This document shows positions 22,696-35,841 of a stretch of 64,000 nt of DNA, piece after piece; position 1 is the first letter of the stretch, and each line of letters opens with the position of its first letter. Location of the stretch: contig NBBA01000003.1 in NCBI GenBank assembly GCA_002794785.1, positions 1,302,001-1,366,000 on the forward strand, read 5' to 3'. The translations under genes and the position numbers were made by a program. The notes below the pieces were generated by a model. The model was given only the letters and a program-made list of their open reading frames with translations. It searched no databases and was not told where the DNA came from. Source of the stretch: Coniferiporia sulphurascens. Taxonomy: Eukaryota > Basidiomycota > Agaricomycetes > Hymenochaetales > Hymenochaetaceae.

Positions 22696-24174
22696 TCACG
22701 CTGACTGCACGAGGATCTTCGAAAACGGGAGCTCCTTTGAAGGCTGCAGCCAGTTCTTCTCGTCATAGGTCGCATAAGGGGGTGATTCGATCATATGGAA
22801 TGTGTACGCGAAGCGCGTGAATGGACTTTGATTCCTCTCCGACTTGTGCAGGACGCTGCCGTGGATGATCACAAGATCACCTATACAGAGAGAGAAAAGG
22901 GAGAATCGTTCAGCCCTTTTCATTTCAAAGCTTCCCAGGAGAAGGGGCTAAAAGACGCTCACCCGGCTCGCATGCCGTCAGTATGTACTTTCCCTCTGGT
23001 GCAGGCGGCACCTCAGCGGGTGGGACGAGCTCTTCGAAGCCGGTGCCCCCTTGAGGAAGGCGTATGAAACGCTTTACGATGGGTGTCGTTTTGTGTGAGC
23101 CTGGAAGAAAGGACAGAGCGCCGTTCTCGGGCGTGCATTTTTCGAGCGCGAACCAGAAACCTAGGGCGCTCGGCGGCTCTGTATACTAGTATAGGTGCCT
23201 TCAGTGCAGGTCATATTAAAATGAAAACGAAGAGCGGCGCTTATTACCAGGAATGTACTGTACAGAAAGAAGAAAAGTTTCGGTCGTCTTTATCGGCATA
23301 CGAAGAAAAGATGTGACGCACGAATCGTTGTGTTCTGGCACTAAAATATAAGTAAGGTCTTTAGCGAGGCGTACCAGAACTCGTATTGGTGATAATAAAT
23401 ATACCTTCACCCCCGATCTTCGTTTGCTTGGTAATGACCATTGACTGTAACGCTGTTGAATTTGTTTTAGCGAATTCTGATTAGAACGAGGTCCGGTCCT
23501 CTTTCTATGCGGCTGGACTAACCGACTGGATCCTTGTGAAAGCGCAGATCGCGAACAAGAGACTTCAATCGTTCGTTCCGTAATGTAACCTTCCTAAAAG
23601 CTGGATCTAGCTCGTGTAGGCCTACGGGTGAAGACAATAAACATCCGAACGGGGTGGAACGGGATCAGCTAGTGCGTACCATGCCCAATCTTATTGACGG
23701 CCTTGCTCTTTTCGCGCGTGAGCTTACCCTGTGCATCGACTGCGCCCTCTTCCAAGAAGAATCGGATTTTATCTCCCGACGTCAAGAAGTAGTCGTCTCC
23801 GACGTGATTGTCATCTCCAGTCGTGAATTTAGTCTGCACGTTTCATCGAATACAGTCAATCGTAAATTCCGACGCTCAGGGGGTGCAGCTTCGGTCACCT
23901 TAGGGTGGTCATCGATATTGAACTCTTCTAGAAGTTGCTTCGCTCTATCCAGGAGACCGATCGTCTCCTCGGAAGAGAGAAAGTTGCGGATGCAAAGATA
24001 ACTGTACGCATTTTGAGCTCAAACTTGTCGGTGAACGTCTGTGTCTGTTTACCCATCTCTGTCGAACTGGCGCACGCACGTAAATGTTAACAGGTCAGCT
24101 TTCACGGGGTTTGAGGATAGTCTCACCTGATCAATCTGGTCCTGTGTAAGGTATTCAAGACGGGTCGAAGCCAT
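22696..24174 (-). CDS. Phytanoyl-CoA dioxygenase (PhyH) family protein
   Basis: This is an Fe(II)/2-oxoglutarate-dependent oxygenase of the PhyH family. Fungal members act on various substrates, so the substrate here is unknown. The ATG at 24174 starts MASTRLEYLTQDQIDQ. After an intron comes a region with LSSEETIGLLDRAKQLLEEF, then DDYFLTSGDKIRFFLEEGAV. The core near 23160-22980 contains WFALEKCTPENGAL and FLPGSHKTTPIVKRF, then CIGDLVIIHGSVLHKSERNQ. That includes the distal iron-binding His and an Arg-containing segment that would bind 2-oxoglutarate (SPFTRFAYTFHMIE). The end is ELPFSKILVQSA. Several short introns are present. The exon joins around 23200-23650 are the least certain part. Confidence 0.85.
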
Positions 24175-24752
24175 CGTTGCGGCGAGCGGTATTATACTTG
24201 TAGGTAAGTGGTAGTAGATAGCAGCGTGACTTGTGCGAATATCATCAGCGTTTGATAAGAGGTCAGATAGTGTAATTCAATAAAACCACAAGCCACAACA
24301 GCCGTCTATATTTGTCCTTAATCCTGATACATTATACATGTTCGAGACCTCCGTCCGCTTCGTCAAGACAGCGGACGTGGCCGATTGAGAAATCCGCAAT
24401 AACAAAATAAGAGTAGAATCAGGCTATGAGAGCACACAACAGACATGAAGAATTCCAGGGGTAACTAGAGTTGAAGAGCAGCCCTCGGCAACCTTCGCCG
24501 AGTGGAAGGTCATATACATCGCCGTATGCATGTGAGATCGCCAGAATGAAGGAAGATCGTAGTATAGTACCTTTAGAAAGCGAAATAGAATGCCGTGGAC
24601 CAGGTCGTCCTCCAAATGTCGTGAGAAAACGTGTGCTTGTGATGCCAGTTGAGATGGATGCGGTATGTTGATGAAAACAGAGGGGTCAGGCGTGAAATGC
24701 GAATGCAATGTGAATAGAGAAAAGAAATCCAAGCGAGTAAAGTAGGAAGTAA
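24175..24752. other. Intergenic, PhyH promoter side
   Basis: 578 bases lie between the CDC24 stop and the PhyH start, both on the - strand, so this holds the CDC24 3' end and the PhyH promoter. Nothing specific is recognised. Confidence 0.35.
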
Positions 24753-27700
24753 TCATGATACGTATAGTGTCACTTGGTTTCCCGATTGCATGGATTCGAA
24801 CGCCATCTGGACGTCCTCTGTTGATCCCAACGAGACCATGTCTCCATCTTCGTCAATGTACTTGACTTTCAAGGGCCCGTCATCTCTTCTTGGCCCACAA
24901 AGTCTGATTTTCTTCCCAACTTTCTCCACTAGCTCCTCGTATTCCGTCGTCCTTGACACTTGGATGACAAAAATGTCCTCCGAGAAGTGAACCTTCACCT
25001 TCACCATCGGCGACAAGTTCAATTGAGGGGCCATACCGTGCGAAGACTTTTGGAGCATTTGTGATCGAGACGTACGCAACGTAGAGCCAGCGAGAGAGGA
25101 ATCACTTGATCCGAAAGGCGTGATCGGCGAAGTGCTATGAGGAGAGTATTCGGAACTCTCCCCAGTCGATTGACTAGAGCCGCTTCCCCTCTTGCTGTCC
25201 GGATTCAACGCCGAACCCTTCGATACCTCTGTCCATTGTGATTTCGGCAACGGCGGAGGTAGTGACGGGGGCTGCGGATTATATGCGGTTGGTTGGCTAG
25301 CACTTCGGGAACGCGTTGGCCTTGACGGCGCGCGAACTAGCGGTGATGACGCACGATCGCTTTCGGTGTCATATGCTGAATTAAGCCTTGTCGAACTGAA
25401 TTTACTCCGAAGTGTAGGTTGACTTCGGACATTCATGCCTGTTCCAAAGCTTGCACCGGAGGCATCTGACGGTAATCGTTCGGGAGGATACGGCCTGACC
25501 ATGTTAACAAGTGGATTAGGTGGTACACCAGCCGGAGGTGGCGGTGGCGGCGGCATCGGCTGTCCATTCTTCCGCCATTGGCGCATAACAGGCCCATTTT
25601 GGTCCTCCGTTCGTGCTCGGGGCCGATCATATCCCATCGCAGATTCGCGCTCCTGGACCATACTTTGCGCCACATTACCGCGTCGAACGCTAACCGGCGT
25701 TCCACGTCCGGAAGGTGGTACGTATTGAGTGGCCGGCGGGTACTCTTCATAGTCCTCCTCAGGATCGTAGCCAACGTCCTGCGGATAACCACTTGGACCA
25801 GCACCATTGCTGTTCGGGTAATAGCTGCCAACGGGGATGCTACTTTCTCGCGCCCGATACTCGTCATAATCGAATGAGGTAGGAGGATAGCGCCGACCAC
25901 CTGACGAGGGTCCTGAGAGGGGGGATATAGCGCTAGTATAGCTAAGGCTCGAAGCAGATGATAGTTTGCGGGCCATTTCGTACGGGTGGCGTGACTGCGA
26001 GGGATTTGTGCTGTTAGCCTGCATTGTCGAGAAGCCCCGCTCTGAGCCTCTTCTGGCTTGTGTCCGTTCAATCAGGCGGTTGATCGCTCCCTCCCACTTG
26101 TTAAGCTGCTCCTCTGATCGGCATCTTAATGTGAAGTATTCATTATCATCATCACCTCGCCACCAGACCTGCAACGCATACTGCGGCGTGGTGGGACCTA
26201 TAAAAGAACCGTTAAAGCGAAGAGAAAGGAAGTAAGGAAGATCCGCGCTTACCAGGGGTGATATTATGGAGGGTATGGGTCACGTTATTAAGGAAAATGC
26301 GACCTTTTAATAGAAGAGGTGTCGTCTTTTTTCTTGATGGACCGACCCCTCCTGACAAAGCCGCCGGGTTCTTCTTGAGAATGGAATTACTTTTGCTACT
26401 TTTCCGGATGGTACCATTGCTCGAAGCCACAGGCGCATCCTTGCAGCACAAGATAATTTTCTCGAAGAGGAAGACGTGGTATTCGCGGTCGATATCCATT
26501 TTCATGACCATGAAGACATCTTCAAGAATGAGCTCGCCGAAATTAGATAGGTGATGGCCCTTCCAATCCTCAACGCGCGCTTCGAGACTCATGACAGTTT
26601 GTGCATTTTCAGAACGTCTTTGCGCCTCGTTGATTCTGTCGGTAATCCGCTTTGCAGCTTCAAAACCTTTTTGAAGTTCGTCATAATAAGGGTAGTCGGT
26701 GTTGGCAGCAGCTTTGAGTAGAGACTAAGAATGCAGATAAATTAGCACTCATCCTGCACAAAACCGCCGCTCTTAACATACCTCAAGCAGAAGAGGATAC
26801 TTGCAGATTCGTTGAATGGGTTTGATGAGGAATGCCGGTAGTTCAGATTTAGCATTAATGAGGGTAACAGCCTTCATATATTAGTCAGCAAGCCTGATCA
26901 GCTAATATAGAGAATGTGATAAATCGGGACACAAGACAAATAATGGAGCACCGGCCTAACGCATCAACGCGTCGCCACAGAAGCTTTCTCGTGGGAAGCC
27001 AGCAAGCAAAGCGAGCATTTGGCTCAGCTACCGTTAGGTATGGGAGTTTTGAAGGGTAACAAGGGAAAAGGACCAGTGAGAGTACGCACCATGAGGTTCG
27101 ATTCGACTATCAGCATCATATCCATTGCCTCGGAATAGTTGGCACAGTACGGCTCGTACACCGCAAATTCCTCCTCCTATTGTTCCATATGCGGTATAGC
27201 AAAAGGCCAAATGAAGGAAAGTGGAACAAAACGACACCGATAATCGGGAGGAATGTAAGGTCGACAGGCATGCCGGTTTTTGACGCGGGAAATGAATTGC
27301 TTCCGTTAGCCACCAAGCAGTGCAAAAATAGAAGGAAACAACGTACGTTTTCAATGAAATGAACTCCCCATCGTTGTTCTCTCCATGGCAACTCCGCTAC
27401 ACCCTCCAGCTTGATCAGGAAGCGTCGTTGGAAGTCAAGTAGCTTGTTAAGCCCAGGAAAGAGGAGGTGTATCGTATCCTGATCGATGGCACTGCTTGCA
27501 TTTAAGGCAACAGCATATTTCTTACGATATAACGTCAACTTAGGGGGTCGCAAATGAGTCAGTTGCGCCGTACCTGCATGTGTTCTAGATCCTGCACATA
27601 TTTTCGTTCGGTCTCCACTATTTCACGTATAATGTTATTGCGAGCGTTTTCCTGCGCATTTATTGGACCGGGTGGCGTAGGCGAATCCGGATTGACGAGA

Positions 27701-28332
27701 GAATCGGATGAATCCTGCGGAGGAATTAATGAGGGAGGCGACATAGGCGGCGCCTCTTGGAAGCAATCATCAGGGAGGCGATCGACTAGACGAGTGACGC
27801 AGTTTACAGCCTAAAGATATAGAGAGGCGCACTCAGCAGCGAATAAAGAGGAATGTCAATAAGTACCCACCTTGACGAAACCCTCCGTTGAGCTGCGATC
27901 TAACAACTGGGTTGCGGTGAACCGGTCAGTCTGGTCGTAAATATCCGTATTGCCAACGGTCATGGCGAAGTGGACTATCGCCTTCTTGATAGATTTATCA
28001 TTCTGAGTATCTATGGCATCGGGGTCTGTGTCGACGCCGGGGATTTGTGTTACGTTTGGGAGGAGGTTATGTAAAAAACAGAGTGGGACACCGAGGGCGA
28101 AGCAGTCCCAGAGCTGAGTGACGGGGTCGATTGAAGTACGCGTCTCTGATTTGGCATTTACGGCGAAGTATGGGAGGAAGTTATGGACACGGAGAAGACG
28201 CGCGCGAAGCTGTAAGCATTGCTGGTAGAGAGAGGTCGAGGACGCGGCAGACTTGTTGAGGAAAGTGTTGTGGGCGACGGGTGTATCGATTGTAGAGATG
28301 ACCGACTTCTTGCGGCCAGCGGCGGCAGACAT
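24753..28332 (-). CDS. CDC24: Cdc42 guanine-nucleotide exchange factor Cdc24
   Basis: This is the Rho-GEF that activates Cdc42 for polarity and hyphal growth at the cortex. The first in-frame ATG is at 28332 (MSAAAGRKKSVISTIDTPVA); the frame is open further upstream but without ATG. Domains in order: a CDC24/calponin-like domain (RVHNFLPYFAVNAKSE, DPVTQLWDCFALGVPLCFLH, about 28190-28050); a DH domain from about 27660 (NIIREIVETERKYVQDLEHM, then FPGLNKLLDFQRRFLIKLE); a PH domain at about 26560-26100 (FGELILEDVFMVMKMDIDR, HVFLFEKIILCCKD); a long Pro/Ser-rich linker; and a PB1 domain at about 25020-24756 (VKVKVHFSEDIFVIQVSR, then KYIDEDGDMVSLGSTEDVQM). The PB1 domain would bind a Bem1-type scaffold. 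Several introns occur. The organisation is the canonical fungal one. Confidence 0.93.
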
Positions 28333-31286
28333 GGCAGACTGTGCGGGCGATTCTACGCTTGGTTGGCAGTCCGCGAACGAGGAAGACGACGAGTAAGGGG
28401 AAGAGACGACGAGCGGTGTGGGATGGCACACGCCGCAGTTAGAAGCGGACAATCAACTGTTGTAGGGGGTCCGTCCAAATAAGGACGCCCCTTACCTCGG
28501 ATAAATAAATAAATACCTTCCCAGATCAGAAACCCTGACCCATGGCCCTGGGCCGGCCAGCACCCGGCCGAACTTTGCTTACAAAGCCGCTTAGGTTTGC
28601 CCTTTGCATGTGCAACGGCGAGTATTAGAATGCAGGACGCTGGATGCAGAGACCAGGCCTGGCACGTAGGCCCTCTATTTCTGCTCGCTTTGTCTCTTTC
28701 TCTTTGCGTCCCTTTTACTACCTCAAACACCTCGCTTCGGCCGTCTCAGTTGTCGAATCATGACCGGGTGGCAATTTACTGATGCGCGGTTGCTAGCGAG
28801 GCCTGTCCAAATTTCAGATGGAAGCCGTAGTAGTGTACCCCCAGCTTCTTCCTCAAAACTATTCCCCCCCCTTCTCGTCCTCTTTGCTTACCCGCGACGT
28901 ATCTTTATTCCAATTCCATCTTTCGCCTCACAAGACCTACGAATCAGATTTAAATCTGATCATATGTAAGATCGCCCTCCTGCAAATACATATTCCACCA
29001 AGTCACGGCCTTCAACGTAAATCCTAGCCGGGCCCTTGGCCGCGTGGCGTCTTCTTATCATTCCTCTTAAGAAGCTCAGGCGCATCCCTTTACCTCAAGC
29101 GTTGGCTCTAGATCTCTTGTCCCAAGCCGACGGGATTGGCCGGCGTGATCTGAGCACTTGTCCTTGGATGAGATACAAGTCAAGGGATAGCCGCCGATTA
29201 AATCTCGATAAAGCTTGTTGCCGTCACCGTACTGCCGACGTGTGTCCGTGCACACATCACTGCTGAGAGCGTATAATTTTGCGAGGGGAAACGTTCCCTC
29301 GCTGGCGCCCAGAGGCTGCGGTGTTTAGACCTCTACGGGCGGCGTATGTGCGTTCCCAGGGTGACGAATCCTTTGAGAGCACGGAAGTCTTGGGAAGGTG
29401 TGTACCCGCACCCACAACCGCACCTTCTATGCGAGGTCTCGGAGGGTGTGCATACGTCCCACGCACACATCATGAGTATTATATGCTACAAAATCCTAAG
29501 CCGACGCTAGAGTAGAGGTTGATCATGCCGTATTGCGTTGTCCCATCATCACGTCCTTTCATATGCTCGCAGCGATACGCGCGCCCTGTTATATGTGCGC
29601 ATGGCACCAAACTCTACTCTTATATGTTTTTAATCACGGCTTTCGTCAGAGTTGCCTTGGCGATTATATCTTCTCAGAAGGGCTTCTAGCACCAGTACTA
29701 GTACAATTCCATTCAGCTCTTCAGTCTCACGAAATAGAAGTTTTTGTTTTTGCTGATCGACCTCATGGACGGCCCCACCGGCGAATGCACGTTTTTGGGT
29801 GCGGAACGGAACGGCGACTTTCGAGACGAAAGCACTGCTTACCGCTCAAGTCCCGTCAACTGCAAATTTTCAAGGGACTGGCCACAAATATATAGATCAG
29901 AAGCGTTTTTCGCACCCCGGTACTTACATCACTCTGGTTTCAGCTCTATAATATTCGTACTTTTTCCTGAGGATCCCTAATCCCCGGTTATGACCGCCAC
30001 CCTTTCCTGCCCGCGTCGTGGCGAACCGAGGCTCCGCGCTCGAATCCGGCTTCGGATGAAACATCGCGCCGGCCCTCTGATCATTGTGGCTGATCAACGC
30101 CGGCTCTGCTGGAAGAGGTTAAATCTGCATAAGGATAATACAAATGATACCTGAGATCGACCGATATTACAATTCCGAGCGCACCACGACAATACTTACC
30201 AGCATTGTATGCCAACCATGAACAATGTATTGATCAGGTTCGCTGAATATCATCTCGCACGATCTTGAGGGCAATTATCGTCAAACCGTCACTTTGCCAG
30301 CGACTGTCGAGTTACGTCGAGTTACCCAGCGCTGTTCCCAGGATTGAAAGCTGATGGTTGTCGGGAGTCAATTCAGTTAATAAGTAACGCATCATGCATG
30401 ATATATTATAGAGAATGTATGCATCTCAGCTAACAGGTATCATTGGAGTGGTATTTAGGACTCGTGTGCTTCGCGCATTCCAGTTCCCTTCTTCGTCGAG
30501 ATGGTAGGACGCCCAATAAATGAGAAGAGCTTCTCGAGAGTGAGTGTGGAGTGGATGTCTTCGACTGTTTCCTATATTCATCCGTATTACATTTTTGGCC
30601 AGCCTTGATGTTACCCACGAGTCATGACGCCTAAGAGGGGCATATTAACACGAATAAGTGGTCTCCACGAGAGACGATGGAACGATTGAGAAGGAATAGG
30701 ACATAGAGGGACGAATGGCAATGTTTGTTGGAAATCGTTTCGGATTGTAAAGTCTAGTCTAGAGCCTAGCCATACAAGGGTTCTCCGGACGCGGACAGCA
30801 TTGAACTAGCGCCCGGGGCTGAAGGCATAAGTTCAAGGAGGCTGTCCTCACTGCCGGGCACTACACCCGCACTGTAGCCACTTGGGTTGTGCGAAGAGGA
30901 TTGGGTCCAAGACTCGGAGGCGCTGCGCACGTAGAATGAACAGAAGCGCGATCCAAGCCAGCGCCGAGTCACAAGCAGGTGCAGATTAAACCAGCTGTAC
31001 AGAAGCGACGAGGCGGTTCGTAACAATATGCCTAGAGATAGTCTTTTCGGGCCCTTTATGACAGAGGCAGTGATTCATTCTCTTCCAAAAGCCAAAAGCC
31101 ATCATAGCGAGCGACTTCAAGAGTGCTATTTAGCGGTCGAGAATCTAGTTCGAGGTTCAAGCTCGGTGGTGGCCTGTGCAGTTCAGTTTTGGGTCAGTCC
31201 ATTTCAATCTCCGCTCGAAAAGCACTGCGCGCTTGGGAAAGACGAACATCCGAGGTCCCCAGAACATCCCCCGACCCAGAGGCCCA
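28333..31286. other. Gene-poor interval between CDC24 and RAP1-like
   Basis: No coherent exon chain was found in about 2.95 kb. Things seen: TAAATAAATAAAT at about 28502-28514; a pyrimidine-rich tract at about 28678-28722 followed by an ATG at 28759 that opens only a 69-codon frame; and an 87-codon frame without ATG on the - strand at 30766-31026. The part next to 31286 must contain the RAP1-like promoter. The rest may be decayed DNA or unannotated non-coding transcription. Confidence 0.4.
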
Positions 31287-33949
31287 ATGGCACCGTCTAT
31301 ACATCGCCCTCCCGTCCGCGGCCACACTGACCGCAACGCGAACGGCGCGTCGGCGTCCGTCGCGTCCGCTGCTCCCAACTATGAACTCTTTCTGGAGCCC
31401 ATGATGGGCACTCCGCTAGCGATGTACATCGACAAGGATGTCGCGAACAGAGACCAGCTCGTCGAGCTTATTAACGTGAGCCTCACTTGCATATACGCGT
31501 CCCGACATCCAAGTCACTTATTTCATTTTTCGCCAGAAACACGGGGGAAGCGTCTCTCCTAGTTACAGTGGAGTGTCTTACATCCTCGGTGAGCGCATTT
31601 TCCCGTCCGACATCGAGGGTGAGATTATAGAACATACAGCGCCCCAGTGGACCCGCAAACGGAGTCGGGTCAGAGCCTGTATCGCAATCATACAGGGAAA
31701 AAGGGAAAACTAGTCCTCAACTCGTGCTGGATTAACGAGTGCATTTCAAAAGGGGAACTGCAAAACTACCATACCAACTGGGCGGGCTGCAAGGTGACTG
31801 GGAAAGAACAGTGCGTGTTTGTACAAAATCTCGGCCCAGTATATCAAATAAATCTACCTTTATGTAGAGTGATACCTCGTGCAGGGCCAAGTATTGATGC
31901 CAGCATACCTGGCTCTTCCGCTGCTGTCCCGCGGAGAGGTCGACCTCCGGCACGCCTTCAGACCATCTCTCAGCCCATACCACCTCCGCCTCTGCCGCAG
32001 CCGCAACCACAACCGCAGCCTCCGGCCCAGGCTCAGACACAAACCCAGCCAAATAACCATGCACCAGGCTATGCCCACCAGGTTTTGCAACCTTCCCAGA
32101 CTCCGATGTTAGCCCCTACAACACCACTGGCACCACAAAACTTTGCATATCCCGTATACACCGGACAAAATCCACAGCATCATGCAGGTGGAGCCGCTAT
32201 GCCACCGCCTGCTGCTCCCTCGCAGACCTGGCAAACTCCGACCCCTATTACACCTCACCAACATCCTGCACATATCCAGCTATTATCGCGCCCACAGATT
32301 CCATTTGTACGTGAGGAACATTGGAATGAATCAGGGTCCGGATTTACGCATATATCCGCGCCAACTGAATCCCATAATATGGCAACTATAAACGACGGCC
32401 ATGCATCTGCATACTATGATCAGAGATATAGGGAGGGTCAGAATGGCTGGCCCGACAACAGCCAAGACTTTTACGAACACGCTCAGGTACGTCCCGGGAC
32501 ATATTGACCAACGTTTTATTCGCCTTACTGAAGCTCTTAAAGCAGGCATATAGTCAATCGTATCCCACTGAACAATATGTCCCTATCCCCGGACCATCTA
32601 ATTTAGCGGTAGAGCAAACGTCTGTCGCCCCTCCTAGTCCCAAGGATGATAGAGGGCGTACTAAGCGAAGGACGCAGGTATATATTACTTCCATCCCCAC
32701 ATGCTAGACAATCGAGCCGTTGCATTCTCTTTAGCCGCAGCCTGCCCCACCTGCCTCGACGCTTGTGCTCAACAGAAGACACGCTCCCGCCCGGTCCCCT
32801 ACACCACCTACACGTGTTATCAAAAGCACTTACGGAGGGAATCTCTTCACTGCTGACGACGTACTGTATCTCAAGAAATACATTGATTACTGCCAAGAGC
32901 AAGGCCTGGCCTTGAGGTACGTTTTCATGATCGATCCGAACAGCAAATGCGTTTCTAAATCCCGGAATTTAATATCAAGTTTGCGCGAAATATGTGAGCG
33001 AATTGCGGTCAAGGTATATCTAGTTGCTGTATCGATCTTGCCCGTGCTTAATGTATCGCTTTTAGGCCCCTCATCATACGTATGACTTATGGCGTATCAT
33101 ATTAAAGCGGCTTTGACATCCTAACCTACATGTCCCACAGATTTTACAGCTGGCGAAGATACTGCAATAAACACCAAATACGGCTCGGAGGTTATGCTAT
33201 GGATGTAGAATCACGCTCTCCTTCGCCGACACACCAAGAAAACGGTCAATTTGGTGATGAGAGCGAGGTCTTCAATACCGCACCTTTAATTGGGGATGGC
33301 CCATTTACCATCTCTGCTGCGCAACGGATGATTCAGGAGCAAAAACGCAATCGCTCGCCGACCCCACCAAGGGCCCTTTTCAGAAGCACGACAGGCAAAG
33401 GGGTTGCCTTTACCGCCGATGATGTCTCGTTCCTGTGTAAATTCATGGCTCACAGAAAGTCTGTCCTTTTCCCGCAAAATCCTGATACGAAAATATACTC
33501 ATAGAAAAGCACAGAGAACAGAATCGTCTGGATATGGTTACATTCTGGAAGGATGTCGCGACCAAGGCTCCGCATCACTCCCGTGCATCGTGGATGAAGT
33601 ACTATCGCCGACACAAGCACGAACTCAATCGTGTAGAAGGTGATGACCCTCTTCCTGCCCCACCCGCCAAAAAGATGCGCTATGGCCGGGACGACGACAT
33701 CTTGCTTGCAAAGTTTTTTTCGGAAAATCCCGAAGGGACTTCCGATAAGATTTTCCAAAACTTCGCGAAATTGGTGAGCTTGTCTTTTGGCACGATAAAC
33801 ATGTGCTAATTGATTGTCCGCAGTATCCCCATCATCCTTGGAAGGGATGGCAAGAGCATCATCGCATTCACAAGGCAAAAATTGATCACTTCATCCAACG
33901 GATTCACAACGGCGACTCACTAGAATCTGCCATTATGGATGACGATTAG
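31287..33949 (+). CDS. Rap1-like telomere protein, BRCT plus three Myb-like domains
   Basis: Domain order matches Rap1/TERF2IP shelterin proteins. The ATG at 31287 gives MAPSIHRPPVRGHTDRN. An N-terminal BRCT domain follows at about 31380-31800 (LFLEPMMGTPLAMYIDKD, LVLNSCWINECISKGELQ). A Pro/Gln-rich linker (31880-32700) leads to three Rap1-type Myb repeats. Repeat 1 (about 32845-33185) has FTADDVLYLKKYIDYCQEQG and, after splicing, APHHTFYSWRRY. Repeat 2 (about 33410-33640) has FTADDVSFLCKFMAHRK and APHHSRASWMKYYRRHK. Repeat 3 (about 33675-33925) has YGRDDDILLAKFFSENPEG and YPHHPWKGWQEHHRIHK. The protein ends SLESAIMDDD. Unlike many Rap1 proteins, I see no separate RCT domain after the last repeat. 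A role at telomeres is inferred from architecture; direct DNA binding versus recruitment through a TRF-like partner cannot be told. Confidence 0.8.
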
Positions 33950-35841
33950 GTGCAGAGATTTTCGTGCCTGTCCTATCTTGTTTGGGGTTGTCTATTTGTA
34001 GTTTTCGTCTCAGAATTCTTAGGTATCAGTGCGTTGGTGCGTCGGTAGCAGCCGTTTTATTGATTAGTTTATAGCTGAGAGTCCGCCCATTGGTATTCGC
34101 AATTCGTCTTCCCGGGCCATGCGGATTGCGTCGCTCTCTTGGAAGCGTCTCGGGCAAGTCTGAACATGGGATGTGAACTCGCACAGTAATGTATCAATGT
34201 ACACCGATCCCAATTTGAGGTACCTTGTGAACAGATGACTCTTTTGACGTTATCGAGGGATCGAAGAAGAGTTCATGCCAGACATGGTTCGATTTTTGTT
34301 CGGAAAGATGAAGGAGTGGCCTTCTCATGTTTCTGGTTACCTCTTTGTTTATCATTCTCATGCGCATTGAGGCCAGCGAACCCCAAAGGGCAGCCTAAGT
34401 AATCCATTAGTATCCGGAGTTTAGTGCACTTTCCAATCGCGCTTCAGGCAGGCCGCCGCACCGTTCATGGGGACGGCCGCTCGATACTAGGAGGCTGGTA
34501 ATACCCAGGTACATATACACTATGGCCTGAAGTTTGAAGCGGGATTATTGGAAGCGCAGCTCTTCCGATATTAATACTAATAGTAGTCCAGGGCAGATGT
34601 CAATGTCTCCTGGCCGAAGCAACTTACGATTTGAACCAGGTCTTCAATGCTGACCGTCGCGGTCTTAACTTCACGTCCGACCGGCACCGTCCAGAAAGCC
34701 GCTGATCACCGCTGAGTCCGCCCGTGGTGATGACTTTGATCGACCTTGGATGCGGTAGCGAGCGACTTAACGATGGGGTATCATTATGTACATGCACTAG
34801 GGACGAAAGCAAGAGATTAGGCTTTGAACGATTAAGTTTCAGTCTAGTGCTTACTAGTACTAGTACTAGTAGTAGCGTGACCAAATCACAGTTCTCGGCG
34901 ACGGGTTCGCTTAGCCCTACTCTGTGATAATCAGCTTAAGTATATATTATGAGAAGAGTGGAGTTAACGAATTCTTTTGATATATAAGACGAATTTCAAA
35001 TGAGAATGAAGGGGCATCTGGGGAGTTGCATCGTGGTCCCGGTTCTTTGACAAATTAATTAAAGATTCGAGATACATACATATGTACACACATCGAGACT
35101 CGGCTACTGTAGACCAGTAGATCAGTCGTTACGAAAAAGGAAAGAAAATCACTCGGAAGGATCACCGCACTGTGGCATGTCATCTTCGGAATTACGAATA
35201 CATTGCACTCATTATTATTGACACGAAGAACAAAGCCGAATGTAGTTACATCTGGTATCTTTTTAAACTGTGAGTTTTGTGATTTTACTGTTGGACTTAC
35301 TCCACATTTTGAACAAAGAATCCCTACTTATCCGCTAACTGTATTGTTTGTAGGATATATGTACTAGGAGTAAAACATATTCAAATTATAGAATGAGGCC
35401 ATAATGAATCACAGATAGTGAAGAAAGTTACCGTCTCAATGATGATGTGGGAAACCATATTCAGGGTTTCTTCTCATGCGATGTCCAATAATCTCCAAAA
35501 AAAGAAGTAACTTTTATACTTGTGCGAGGACCTCAACGGAATGCTCGCAGAAAGAGCACACTATCATCAGGTCGAATAAATAAACAGAACGGGTGCGACA
35601 TGAATGCGTTCGCCGAAAAATGCTTATCTGCATTGTCGAATATCGGACATCTGGGGGCCCTTTATAATTTTAATTTTAATGTTTTGTTTTATTGTTCAGG
35701 TTCACTGAGACTCATTGAACTCCTTCTGCGTAATAAACACATCAGATATCCTAGAGAGACCTCGTCCGCAGTAATTTACATGCCACTAAGAAACAGCGCA
35801 CCCCAGACTCAACTAGTCAGGCGTGGAAGAACCCGAAAAAA
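33950..35841. other. Gene-poor convergent interval
   Basis: About 1.9 kb between the 3' ends of the RAP1-like gene and the GH28 gene. I see no coding region, no tRNA and no transposase remnant. A short TACTAG repeat is listed separately. Confidence 0.4.
34852..34875. repeat. Short TACTAG microsatellite
   Basis: Three tandem TACTAG units followed by two TAG units. It is too short to imply a function. Confidence 0.7.

Noticed and set aside
24780..24800. ggattcgaacgcc, like a tRNA T-arm (B box) on the - strand
   Set aside because: It lies inside the CDC24 PB1 coding exon and there is no matching A box or cloverleaf around it.
30035..30060. gctcgaatccgg, B-box-like
   Set aside because: No acceptor stem, D-arm or anticodon arm could be built from the flanks.
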